A DNA stretch of 13,011 nucleotides from Methylococcaceae bacterium. Lineage in GTDB: Bacteria > Pseudomonadota > Gammaproteobacteria > Methylococcales > Methylococcaceae. Both the position numbers and the translations under genes were made by a program. The notes under the pieces were generated by a model, which saw only the letters and a program-made list of their open reading frames with translations, was not told the DNA's origin and did not search any database. The stretch covers positions 1-13,011 of the forward strand of contig VEPB01000519.1 in assembly GCA_012026715.1 (NCBI GenBank), written 5' to 3'. Of the stretch, positions 1-6,357 are shown in pieces. Every line of letters starts with the position of its first letter. Position 1 is the stretch's first letter.

Positions 1-557
1 CCGTCGTAACGGGCGGTGTGGGCGAAGCTCTTCGCGGCCAGAAGGAATCGGGTTTCCTGGGAGAGCGCGCCACCGCTGCCGCGAAGTTCGGCGATCAACG
101 CCGGATAGTCCGCCGGTTCGACCACCACGGCGACCGAGTCGTGGTTCTTGGCGGCGGCGCGGATCAAGGCGGGTCCGCCGATGTCGATGTTTTCGATGGC
201 GGTGGGCAGGTCGCAGCCGGGCCGGGCCACGGTCTGCTCGAAGGGGTAAAGGTTCACCACCACCAGATCGATGGGGGCGATGCCGTGGCTTGCCATGATG
301 GCGTCGTCGATCCCGCGCCGCCCCAGAATGCCGCCATGGACCTTGGGATGGAGGGTCTTGACGCGGCCGTCCATCATTTCCGGAAAGCCGGTGTAGTTCG
401 ACACCTCGATCACCGCCAGCCCTTGGTCAGCCAAGAGTTTGGCGGTTCCGCCCGAAGAGATGATTTCGACGCCGAGATCGCGCAGGACCTGGGCGAGTTC
501 CACTGCCCCGGATTTGTCGGAAACACTGATGAGGGCGCGCTTGATGGTTACATTCAT
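1..557 (-). CDS. purH: PurH, bifunctional AICAR formyltransferase/IMP cyclohydrolase (N-terminal part, cut by window edge)
   Basis: PurH carries out the last two steps of purine synthesis in the cytosol: formyl transfer to AICAR, then ring closure to IMP. Only the first 185 residues are in the window, which is the MGS-like IMP cyclohydrolase domain. Visible family motifs are SVSDKSG (11-17), SSGGTAK (34-40), GFPEMMDGRVKTLHPKVHGG (57-76), NLYPF (102-106), ENIDIGGP (122-129) and RAAAKNH (133-139). The formyltransferase domain lies beyond the left edge. The ATG at 557 gives the standard N-terminus MNVTIKRALISVSDK. Only a weak GGAA-like ribosome site precedes it. The gene follows fis by 61 bases and is probably cotranscribed with dusB-fis, an order known from pseudomonads, where purD comes next. 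Confidence 0.97.
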   Translation of the reverse strand, partial: MNVTIKRALISVSDKSGAVELAQVLRDLGVEIISSGGTAKLLADQGLAVIEVSNYTGFPEMMDGRVKTLHPKVHGGILGRRGIDDAIMASHGIAPIDLVVVNLYPFEQTVARPGCDLPTAIENIDIGGPALIRAAAKNHDSVAVVVEPADYPALIAELRGSGGALSQETRFLLAAKSFAHTARYD

Positions 558-618
558 GGGAATTCCGATGGCGGTCTGGCGGCCTTGGAGGCGCCGGAGC
601 GTGAGGTGGATGAGGTTC

Positions 619-909
619 CTATTCCAGCCCGTGCAGGCTGATTTTCTTGCGGAGGGTGCTGCGGCTCAGCCCCAAAGCCAGCGCCGCCTTGCTCTGGTTG
701 TGGCCGTAATGTTCCAGGACCGTATGGATCAGCGGCCGCTCGACCGCGGTCATGACCATTTCATAAAGATCGCTGACCGCGTGGCCGTCCAGTTTGTCGA
801 AATAGTCCAACAGCGCGCTGCGCACGTGATCGCCGAGCAGCAGTTCTTCGTGGCCTGGGGCGCGGGGCGTCGGGGCGTCGCGATCGAATTCCGAGGGCTC
901 GGTGCTCAT
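619..909 (-). CDS. fis: Fis-family DNA-binding protein
   Basis: Fis is a small dimeric nucleoid-associated protein that bends DNA and tunes rRNA, tRNA and growth-phase promoters. This 96-residue protein matches the usual Fis length of about 98. Its C-terminal helix-turn-helix is well preserved (about 71-95, with NQSKAALALGLSRSTLRKK at 71-89). It is preceded by the Fis core helices (about 26-69), including DLYEMVMTAVERPLI (47-61). The N-terminal 20 residues are acidic and proline-rich and poorly conserved. I chose the ATG at 909 because it overlaps the dusB stop as ATGA. A longer frame upstream lies inside dusB and would add non-Fis sequence. The overlap suggests translational coupling, as in the enterobacterial dusB-fis operon. 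The gene ends in TAG. Confidence 0.95.
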   Translation of the reverse strand: MSTEPSEFDRDAPTPRAPGHEELLLGDHVRSALLDYFDKLDGHAVSDLYEMVMTAVERPLIHTVLEHYGHNQSKAALALGLSRSTLRKKISLHGLE

Positions 910-1889
910 GCGGCTTTGTCCTGGGGGCTGGGGGCTAGAAGCTGTAACGTCAGATCGATTTGGCGTCGGCCGTCCGCAGCCTGGTAAATCCTTTGCAACA
1001 AGTCGGTGTCGCAGTGTTCCCAATGCCGGGAATACCAGCCGACATGCTTGCGGGCTATGCGCACCCCGGCCGGTTGTCCGTAAAACTGGTGGAGGGCGCC
1101 GAGATGCGCCGTGACCACCCGTCGGCGTTCGTCGTCAGTTGGCGGCGTCCCCGGATTGCCGGTTTCGAGAAATCGGTGAATCTGACTCAACAACCAGGGC
1201 CTTCCCAAGGCGGCTCGACCGATCATGACCGCGTCGGCGCCGGTCTGGTCGAGGATGCTCTTGGCTCTTTCCGGCGAATCGATGTCGCCGTTGGCAATGA
1301 CCGGCAATCGGATCGCCGCTTTCACGTCGCCAATTGTATGGTACTCGACCGGGCCGGAGAAGCCGCAGGCGCGGCTGCGGCCGTGAACCGTCAGGGCAGC
1401 GATGCCGCTCTCCTGGGCGATGCGGGCGATGGCGACCGCGTTGCGTTTGGCCGGATCCCAGCCGGTGCGGATTTTCAGGGTCACCGGGACGTCGACGGCC
1501 GCCACCACGGCGTCGAGAATGCGGGCCACCAGCTTCTCGTCGCGAAGCAGCGCGGAGCCGGCAGCCACGTTGCACACCTTTTTCGCCGGGCAGCCCATGT
1601 TGATATCGATCAGTTGGGCGCCCCGCGTCACGTTCAACCGGGCCGCCTCCGCCATGCGCTCCGGATCGGCACCGACGATCTGGATGGCGCGAACTCCGGT
1701 TTCTCCGCGATGATCGCAGCGCAGCAGGGTTTTGCGGTCGTCCTGCAGGGCCGGGATCGACGTCACCATTTCCGAATAGGCCAGCGCGGCGCCGTAGGAT
1801 CGGCAGATTTGCCGAAACGGTCGGTCCGTGATGCCGGCCATCGGGGCAAGCAATACCCGGCCGGGCAGCGTGTAGGGACCGATCTGCAT
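906..1889 (-). CDS. dusB: tRNA-dihydrouridine synthase B
   Basis: DusB is an FMN-dependent enzyme that uses NADPH to reduce uridines in the tRNA D-loop to dihydrouridine. The 327-residue length fits the family (E. coli 321). The TIM-barrel motifs are in order: LLAPMAGITDRPFR near the N-terminus (13-26), AYSEMV (37-42), DINMGCPAKKV (95-105) holding the presumed catalytic Cys100, AGSALL (110-115), LTVHGR, VIANGDI and DAVMIGRAALGRPW. The helical C-terminal domain follows. It is the first gene of dusB-fis-purH and overlaps fis by ATGA. The ATG at 1889 gives the usual start just ahead of the barrel, although no clear Shine-Dalgarno is visible. A candidate promoter lies about 30 bases upstream. The DusB subtype assignment rests on motif spelling and on fis linkage. 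Confidence 0.96.
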   Translation of the reverse strand: MQIGPYTLPGRVLLAPMAGITDRPFRQICRSYGAALAYSEMVTSIPALQDDRKTLLRCDHRGETGVRAIQIVGADPERMAEAARLNVTRGAQLIDINMGCPAKKVCNVAAGSALLRDEKLVARILDAVVAAVDVPVTLKIRTGWDPAKRNAVAIARIAQESGIAALTVHGRSRACGFSGPVEYHTIGDVKAAIRLPVIANGDIDSPERAKSILDQTGADAVMIGRAALGRPWLLSQIHRFLETGNPGTPPTDDERRRVVTAHLGALHQFYGQPAGVRIARKHVGWYSRHWEHCDTDLLQRIYQAADGRRQIDLTLQLLAPSPQDKAA

Positions 1890-1919
1890 GGGGTTTGGAT
1901 TGACGATGGGGGGCGGAGA

Positions 1920-1948
1920 AGTCTAAACGGAAGCTGCGGCCGCGGCAA
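1920..1948 (-). promoter_or_regulatory. Candidate sigma70-type promoter for dusB-fis-purH
   Basis: Read on the minus strand, TTGCCG (1948-1943) and TAGACT (1925-1920) are separated by 17 bases. Each matches 4 of 6 consensus positions. Transcription would start about 24 bases before the dusB ATG. This is pattern matching by eye in a GC-rich intergenic region. Confidence 0.38.
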
Positions 1949-1984
1949 TCGCTTCGCGCATCGCTGCGGCTAATGCTGGTGGCC

Positions 1985-2013
1985 TTCCGGACGTCGGTCA
2001 CATTTGCTAGAGT
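1985..2013 (+). promoter_or_regulatory. Candidate extended -10 promoter for the small membrane protein gene
   Basis: TAGAGT (2008-2013) is preceded directly by TGC, an extended -10 element. A poor -35 (TTCCGG, 1985-1990) lies 17 bases further up. The sequence TCTGTCCCCCAC (2020-2031) begins just after the -10. The same 12 bases occur at nearly the same place after the candidate promoter at 6499-6527. Confidence 0.35.
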
Positions 2014-2040
2014 CGCGAGTCTGTCCCCCACATTCCTTTC

Positions 2041-2045
2041 GGAGG
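2041..2045 (+). promoter_or_regulatory. Ribosome binding site that fixes the start of the 2051 gene
   Basis: GGAGG lies five bases before the ATG at 2051. The reading frame is open further upstream to 1973, but those codons overlap the putative promoter and lack such a site. Confidence 0.7.
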
Positions 2046-2050
2046 CTCCC

Positions 2051-2335
2051 ATGGTCGGCGCGCTCGTTGCCCTGGCGATTTGCTATTGGTTCTATCGGTC
2101 GGCCGAGTCGCTCAAGTTGCCCCATCTGCCCTGGATCATCGGGGGTGCTTTGGCGTTTTATGCCACCAACTATGCGTTCATTTACGGACTGCTGCGACCC
2201 CTGGCCGGCGAGCGGCTGCGAAACCACGGCTACTTCGGCGGCTTCATCATCGAATTGTCCGGTGCCCTGGTCGGATTGGCGGCGGCTTACCTGCTCCGCC
2301 AATACGTCATGCTCAAGCAGCCGCCGGCCCAATGA
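2051..2335 (+). CDS. Small integral membrane protein of unknown function
   Basis: I do not recognise this 94-residue protein. Hydrophobicity suggests three membrane helices: residues about 2-15, about 28-48 (WIIGGALAFYATNYAFIYG), and about 66-86 (FGGFIIELSGALVGLAAAYL). A short basic loop (LRPLAGERLRNHGY) joins the last two. The C-terminus is short and polar. There is no cleavable signal, cysteine pair or enzymatic motif. The ATG at 2051 follows a strong GGAGG. The stop overlaps the start of the HAD phosphatase gene as ATGA, so the two are very likely co-translated. The protein may therefore serve the same process, but nothing shows which. It is well formed and intact, and its codon use looks like that of its neighbours. 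Confidence 0.8.
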   Translation: MVGALVALAICYWFYRSAESLKLPHLPWIIGGALAFYATNYAFIYGLLRPLAGERLRNHGYFGGFIIELSGALVGLAAAYLLRQYVMLKQPPAQ

Positions 2336-3039
2336 CGACGCTGTTGCCCCGGTTCGAGGGCGTTATTCTGGACATGGACGGTCTGGCGCTGGATACCGAA
2401 CCGGCCTATTCCGATGCCTGGCGGAAGGCTGCGGGCGACTTGGGGTTCGAGCTGACGCCCGAAGCTTGCGGGGTGCTGGCAGGGCATCACGCCGACCATG
2501 TGCGTCGGGAATTTCAGCGCATGATGGGTGAGCGGTTCGACCCGGCCCGGTTTTACCCGTTGGCCGAAACCTATTGGCGGGAAACGGTGCGGCGGGGGAT
2601 CGCCCGGATGCCGGGCCTGGACGAATTGCTGAATCAGCTGGAGCAGCGCCGGATTCCCCGCCTGCTGGCGACCAACAGTGACCGCCGTTACGCGCTTGAG
2701 TGCCTGCGCTACGCCGGGGCGGAACGCTTGATACCTGGCATGGTGTGCCGGAGCGATGTCGCCCGTGGCAAGCCGGAGCCCGATCTGGTGGAGGCGGCGG
2801 CGCGGCGGCTGGGGCTCGAACCGTCATTGTGCCTGGTGCTGGAGGACTCCGCTGCCGGCCTGATCGCCGCTCGCCGCGCCGGAGCCATTCCGGTGCTGGT
2901 GAACGCCAAGCCCGCCCGTGATCGGCTGATTTCCCTGGCGCGCTGGTATTTCAACGACCTCCATGAAGTGGTCGACTGGCTCAGGCTGCGGGCATGCCCG
3001 CAGCCTAGTAAAACGGCGGCGTCGCTGCCCGCTTCCTGA
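2332..3039 (+). CDS. HAD-superfamily hydrolase (beta-phosphoglucomutase/phosphatase-like, subfamily IA)
   Basis: A cytosolic phosphatase or phosphomutase of the haloacid dehalogenase superfamily, 235 residues long. All four HAD motifs are present: DMDG at 14-17 (nucleophile Asp14, acid/base Asp16), the ATNS segment at 113-116, Lys147 in RGKPEPD, and the metal-binding LEDSAAG at 170-176. The DTEP after motif I and a helical cap (about 18-95) place it in subfamily IA with beta-PGM, Gph and sugar-phosphate phosphatases. The substrate cannot be read from sequence. It starts by ATGA overlap with the membrane protein gene and lies 30 bases before dhaL. This may point to a small phosphorylated C3-type substrate, but that is speculation. 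The last 15 residues (ACPQPSKTAASLPAS) extend past the usual fold. Confidence 0.92.
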   Translation: MTTLLPRFEGVILDMDGLALDTEPAYSDAWRKAAGDLGFELTPEACGVLAGHHADHVRREFQRMMGERFDPARFYPLAETYWRETVRRGIARMPGLDELLNQLEQRRIPRLLATNSDRRYALECLRYAGAERLIPGMVCRSDVARGKPEPDLVEAAARRLGLEPSLCLVLEDSAAGLIAARRAGAIPVLVNAKPARDRLISLARWYFNDLHEVVDWLRLRACPQPSKTAASLPAS

Positions 3040-3069
3040 CGATCTGTATAGTCCTTTCGGTAACTCACC

Positions 3070-3702
3070 ATGGCACCGACTCCCCGGAATTTGCCCCAAA
3101 TCATCGCCGCCATCGCGGCCACCCTCAAGCAGCATGAAGACGAGGTCACCGACCTGGATGGGGCGATCGGCGACGGCGATCATGTCGTCAATCTGCAGCG
3201 CGGCGTGGCGGCGCTCCAGGCGCAGAGCGCCGAACTGGCGGACCTGGATTGGAAGGCGGCGTTCCAGAAGATCGGCATGACCGTCATGTCCAAGGTGGGG
3301 GGCGCCTCCGGATCGCTCTACGGGACGCTCTTCGTGACCCTGGCCAAGACGCTGGCGGATGGGGCGCCGGACCGGCGGGCGTTTGCGGCTGCCTTTGCCG
3401 CAGGGGTTGAGGCTATGCAAGCGCGGGGCAAATCCAGCGAGGGGGAAAAGACCATGCTGGACGTGCTGATTCCGGTGGCGCGTTGCTTGGAGCGGGAGGC
3501 GGAGCGGCCGCTCCCGGCCCTCCTGGATCTGTTGGTGGAAGTGGCCTGGGCCGGCGCCGAAGCGACCCGCGACATGGTGGCCACCAAGGGCCGTGCTTCG
3601 TTCCTGGGAGAGCGGGCCAAGGGTGTGATGGACGCCGGTGCCCGCACCAGTCAACTCATGATTACCGCGATCGCCGCGGTCGTGGGCGGCGAGGCGGCCT
3701 GA
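3070..3702 (+). CDS. dhaL: DhaL-family dihydroxyacetone kinase ADP-binding subunit, without partner genes
   Basis: DhaL is the nucleotide-binding subunit of dihydroxyacetone kinase. It works with DhaK, which binds dihydroxyacetone covalently, and in PTS-type systems with the phosphodonor DhaM. The 210 residues cover the whole DhaL fold. LDGAIGDGDH (29-38) holds the Mg-nucleotide aspartates Asp30, Asp35 and Asp37. It is followed by KVGGASGSLYGTLF (75-88), EGEKTMLDVL (124-133) and ATKGRASFLGER (171-182). After GDGDH the sequence is VVNLQRG rather than the common G-N-M-RG pattern, so this may be a divergent clade. It lies 30 bases after the HAD gene and converges on rnfH with only four bases between. 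No dhaK or dhaM is in the window. A TATAGT at 3047-3052 could be a -10, but no -35 supports it. The start ATG has only a weak GGTAA site. Confidence 0.88.
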   Translation: MAPTPRNLPQIIAAIAATLKQHEDEVTDLDGAIGDGDHVVNLQRGVAALQAQSAELADLDWKAAFQKIGMTVMSKVGGASGSLYGTLFVTLAKTLADGAPDRRAFAAAFAAGVEAMQARGKSSEGEKTMLDVLIPVARCLEREAERPLPALLDLLVEVAWAGAEATRDMVATKGRASFLGERAKGVMDAGARTSQLMITAIAAVVGGEAA

Positions 3703-3706
3703 CCAC

Positions 3707-3976
3707 TCAGCCTTTGGCGGCGCGGCTGCGGCGGGCCTCCTTGGGGGCGGCGAGGAGGGGGCGGTAGATTTCCACCCGGTCGCGTTCCACCAGAATCCGG
3801 TCCAATCCGCACAGCTTGCCGAATATGCCGATCTTGTTGTGGGCCAGGTCGATGCCGGGAAACCGTTCCAGGATACCGGAGCGGACGATGGCATCCTCGG
3901 CACAGCTGCCTTCCGGCAGGTCCAGGGAAATCAAGGCCTGCTCCGCCGGCTCGGCGTACGCGACTTCGACCCTCAC
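3707..3976 (-). CDS. rnfH: RnfH/RatB family ubiquitin-fold protein
   Basis: A small beta-grasp protein of the RnfH (UPF0125, also called RatB) family, whose biochemical role is not established. The 89 residues show the family's N-terminal strand (VRVEVAYA, 1-8), the helix SCAEDAIVRSGI (24-35) and the hallmark NKIGIFGKLCGLDRIL (47-62), followed by DRVEIYRPL (66-74). The C-terminus is basic (KEARRSRAAKG). The start is GTG at 3976, overlapping the ratA stop as GTGA. The longer open frame upstream runs inside ratA and does not resemble the family. Coupling to ratA is the standard gammaproteobacterial arrangement. The usual neighbour bamE is not here. The gene instead abuts convergent dhaL. Confidence 0.93.
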   Translation of the reverse strand: MRVEVAYAEPAEQALISLDLPEGSCAEDAIVRSGILERFPGIDLAHNKIGIFGKLCGLDRILVERDRVEIYRPLLAAPKEARRSRAAKG

Positions 3977-4416
3977 CGGACGGTGCCCGAATAAAGTGCC
4001 TTGGCGCGCTCGCTGAAGGCATCCACCATGGTGTCGCAGATTTGCCCGAACACGGCGCCGAAAGCCAGGTTGCTCAACAGCCCGGACATCTCGAATTCCA
4101 GATCCAGGGAAATCTTGCTGGCGTCCTCGCGCAACTCGATGAAAGTCCATACTCCATCCAGGCGCTGGAAGGGGCCGTTCAAAAGTGTCATGCGGATTTC
4201 CCGCGGCGCCAGCACGGTGTTGCGGGTAGCGAAGGATTTGTTGAAGCCGCCCCGGGCGATCTTCAGCTCGGCTTCCACGGTTTCACCGGCCCGGCGCAGG
4301 ATGCGGCTGGCGGCGCACCAAGGCAGGAATTGCGGATAGGCTTCGATGTCGTCGACGATTTCGAACATCCGCTGGGCCGGATAGCGCACCAGCGAGCTTT
4401 TGCGGATCACCGCCAT
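3973..4416 (-). CDS. ratA: RatA/Coq10-like START-domain protein
   Basis: RatA belongs to the SRPBCC/polyketide-cyclase fold and is related to mitochondrial Coq10. In E. coli it was reported as a toxin that blocks 70S ribosome assembly, and a role in ubiquinone handling is the competing view. The 147 residues cover the full domain. Diagnostic segments are SSLVRYPAQRMFEIVDDIEA (7-26), YPQFLPWC (27-34), LLNGPFQRLDGVWTF (78-92) and LDLEFEMSGLLSNLAFGAVF (104-123). The ATG at 4416 gives the normal N-terminus MAVIRKSSLV and sits one base after the transporter stop. The stop overlaps the rnfH GTG. Expression thus probably depends on the upstream transporter promoter. This is unusual, since ratA normally lies next to divergent smpB. 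Confidence 0.94.
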   Translation of the reverse strand: MAVIRKSSLVRYPAQRMFEIVDDIEAYPQFLPWCAASRILRRAGETVEAELKIARGGFNKSFATRNTVLAPREIRMTLLNGPFQRLDGVWTFIELREDASKISLDLEFEMSGLLSNLAFGAVFGQICDTMVDAFSERAKALYSGTVR

Positions 4417-4417
4417 T

Positions 4418-5776
4418 TCACAGCACCCCGACCGCGTCCAGGAAGATGATCGCCACCCCGGCGGGCGCCACATAACGGGTCAGGAAGTACCAAATTTCGA
4501 ATTGGCGGCGGTCCGTCAGCTCCAGTTCCTGTTCCGCGATTTCCCGCCGCATGACCCAGCCGGCGAACACCGCCACCATCACGCCCCCGACCGGGAGCAT
4601 GAATTCCGCCGTCAGCATGTCCACCAGTTCGAACGGGGTCTTGCCGAACATCTGCACGTCGGACCAGATGTTGAAGGAGAACACCGACGCGAGCCCAAGG
4701 AACCAACAGCCGATGCCGCTGTAGATCGCGGCGTCGGCGCGGCTCAGCCGGAGGTTTTCCGTCATGAAGGCCACGGCTGGTTCGATCAGCGCCACCGCCG
4801 AGGTGATGGCGGCGAAGAACACCAGGCTGAAGAACACCATGCCGAACAGCCAACCTCCGGACATCTGGCCGAAGGCGATGGGTAAGGTCTGGAAGATAAG
4901 CCCAGGCCCCATGCTGGGCTCCAGGCCGTTGGCGAATACCAGCGGAAAGATCGCCAGTCCCGCCATCAGCGCGACGGCGGTGTCGGCGCCCGCCACCACC
5001 AAAGTGGAGCGGGCGATGGACACATGGGAGGGTAGATAGGAGCCGTAGACCATGATGGAACCCATCCCCAGCCCCAGGGAGAAGAAAGCCTGGCCCATGG
5101 CGGCCAACACGCCCGCCCCGGTGAGTTTGCTGAAGTCGGGGTTGAACAGGAAGGCCACGCCCTGGCCGAAGCCGCCGGAGTTCATGGCATAAAAGTCCAG
5201 CGCCACCAGCATCAGCAGCAGGGCCGGCATCATGAAACGGGTCGTCCGCTCCAGGCCACCGCTTACACCGCGGCTGGCGATCAGGGTGGTCGCCGCCATG
5301 AACAGGGTGTGCCACAGCCCGACAAATACGGGTGAGGATTTGAATTCGTTGAAGAGGCGGGTCGAGCCTGCGGCATTGATATGTTCGAACAAGGCGCTGT
5401 TGATCTTGAAGATGTAGGCGGTGGCCCATCCGGCGATCACGCTGTAATAGGACAGAATCAAGAATCCCGAGATCACCCCCAGCCAGCCGGCGTAGTGCCA
5501 GTCCGGGCTGGCCTTGGCCTCCTCGGCCAGGGTCAGCATGGTGTTGATGGGGCTTTGCCGGCCACGCCGGCCCAGCAGGGTTTCCGCCATCATGATGGGG
5601 ATGCCGATCGCCGCGACACACAGCAGATAGACCAGCACGAAGGCCCCGCCGCCGTTCTCTCCGGCCAGATAGGGGAATTTCCAGATGTTGCCCAGGCCGA
5701 TGGCCGATCCGCTGGCGGCAAGGATAAAGGCCATGCGCGAAGACCATTGGGCATGGAAGTAGCGTTGCTCAGTCAT
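4418..5776 (-). CDS. Neurotransmitter:sodium symporter (NSS/SNF) family transporter
   Basis: An inner-membrane Na+-coupled importer of the NSS family (LeuT, MhsT, TnaT), probably for amino acids. Length is 452 residues, close to the 11-helix MhsT type (about 450) rather than LeuT. The signature is at the N-terminus: QWSSRMAFILAASGSAIGLG (10-29), then NIWKFPYLAGENGGGAF (30-46). These form helix 1 with its unwound Na+/substrate site and helix 2. Further hydrophobic segments run to the end, and the last (YVAPAGVAIIFLDAVGVL) finishes within the membrane. The substrate cannot be assigned. I chose the ATG at 5776. An in-frame GTG at 5785 would add three residues, and neither has a clear ribosome site. 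The gene heads the transporter-ratA-rnfH unit and diverges from smpB. Confidence 0.93.
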   Translation of the reverse strand: MTEQRYFHAQWSSRMAFILAASGSAIGLGNIWKFPYLAGENGGGAFVLVYLLCVAAIGIPIMMAETLLGRRGRQSPINTMLTLAEEAKASPDWHYAGWLGVISGFLILSYYSVIAGWATAYIFKINSALFEHINAAGSTRLFNEFKSSPVFVGLWHTLFMAATTLIASRGVSGGLERTTRFMMPALLLMLVALDFYAMNSGGFGQGVAFLFNPDFSKLTGAGVLAAMGQAFFSLGLGMGSIMVYGSYLPSHVSIARSTLVVAGADTAVALMAGLAIFPLVFANGLEPSMGPGLIFQTLPIAFGQMSGGWLFGMVFFSLVFFAAITSAVALIEPAVAFMTENLRLSRADAAIYSGIGCWFLGLASVFSFNIWSDVQMFGKTPFELVDMLTAEFMLPVGGVMVAVFAGWVMRREIAEQELELTDRRQFEIWYFLTRYVAPAGVAIIFLDAVGVL

Positions 5777-5829
5777 GAACGTCACCGGAAGCAGCTGGGG
5801 TGGAGGGGAAAACCGCTGGGCGGGGCAAT

Positions 5830-5853
5830 GGGGTAAAATATCAAAAATACCCC
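5830..5853. repeat. Inverted repeat in the transporter/smpB divergent region, possible operator
   Basis: GGGGTA (5830-5835) and TACCCC (5848-5853) form six-base arms around an AT-rich 12-base centre. The surroundings are GC-rich, so the AT block stands out. It overlaps the candidate -10 of the leftward transporter and also contains a TAAAAT that could be a -10 for smpB. A repressor site is possible. No known regulator motif is recognised. Confidence 0.4.
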
Positions 5854-5864
5854 CGGCACGTCAG
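5837..5864 (-). promoter_or_regulatory. Candidate promoter for the transporter-ratA-rnfH unit
   Basis: On the minus strand, CTGACG (5864-5859) and GATATT (5842-5837) are 16 bases apart, each matching 4 of 6 consensus positions. The -10 lies inside the inverted repeat at 5830-5853. The leader before the start codon would be about 50 bases. Confidence 0.33.
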
Positions 5865-5880
5865 GCCTCACCAGAATCGC

Positions 5881-6357
5881 ATGGCAGGAAAGAAGAGCAA
5901 GCAGGCAGGCGACGCCACGATCGCCCAGAATCGGCAGGCAACCCACGATTACTTTGTCGAAGAACGGCTGGAGGCGGGCCTCGTCCTGCAGGGCTGGGAA
6001 GTGAAGAGCCTGCGAGACGGCCGCGGCCAGTTGAAGGAGGCCTATGTCACCCTGAAAAACGGCGAGGCATTTCTACTGGGCGCCCATATTTCGCCGCTCA
6101 CCTCCGCGTCCACCCACGTCTTCGCGGAGCCGGTGCGCACCCGCAAACTGCTGTTGCACCGGCATGAATTGAGCCGATTGATCGGTCATGTGGAGCGCAA
6201 GGGATATACCCTGATCCCCCTGGTTCTATATTGGAAAGGCGGTCGCGCCAAACTGCAGATCGGCCTCGCCAAGGGCAAGAAACAGCATGACAAACGCGCC
6301 AGCGAAAAGGACAAGGATTGGCAGCGGGAGAAACAGCGGGTGATGAAGCAGCACTGA
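5881..6357 (+). CDS. smpB: SmpB, tmRNA-binding protein of trans-translation
   Basis: SmpB binds tmRNA and brings it to stalled ribosomes, where trans-translation frees them and tags the unfinished peptide. The 158 residues match the family length (E. coli 160). Visible are the beta-barrel core with NRQATHDYF (17-25), GLVLQGWEVKSLRDGRG (33-49), AYVTLKNGEAFLLGAHISP (54-72), RKLLLHRHEL (88-97) and KGYTLIPLVLYWK (107-119). The basic C-terminal tail KGKKQHDKRASEKDKDWQRE (131-150) becomes helical in the ribosome. The ATG at 5881 gives the usual start. The frame is open upstream but that part is not SmpB-like. No clear ribosome site is seen. No tmRNA gene (ssrA) was recognised downstream. Confidence 0.97.
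   Translation: MAGKKSKQAGDATIAQNRQATHDYFVEERLEAGLVLQGWEVKSLRDGRGQLKEAYVTLKNGEAFLLGAHISPLTSASTHVFAEPVRTRKLLLHRHELSRLIGHVERKGYTLIPLVLYWKGGRAKLQIGLAKGKKQHDKRASEKDKDWQREKQRVMKQH

Noticed and set aside
960..1973. Long open frame on the plus strand opposite dusB (337 codons)
   Set aside because: It is antisense to a clear dusB with intact motifs. Its composition (rich in Arg, Gly, Ala, His, Asp) is typical of shadow frames in GC-rich DNA.
3024..3052. Promoter for dhaL inside the end of the HAD gene
   Set aside because: TATAGT at 3047-3052 is a good -10, but no acceptable -35 lies 16-18 bases upstream. Cotranscription with the HAD gene is simpler.
3973..4416. RatA-RnfH (RatA-RatB) as a toxin-antitoxin module
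   Set aside because: Despite the toxin name in E. coli, the pair is a near-universal gammaproteobacterial housekeeping locus. RnfH has no demonstrated antitoxin role.
4407..5747. 446-codon minus-strand frame overlapping the NSS transporter
   Set aside because: Same strand, shifted frame. It has low-complexity Arg/Gly/Pro/His composition and no motifs, whereas the true frame shows the NSS signature.
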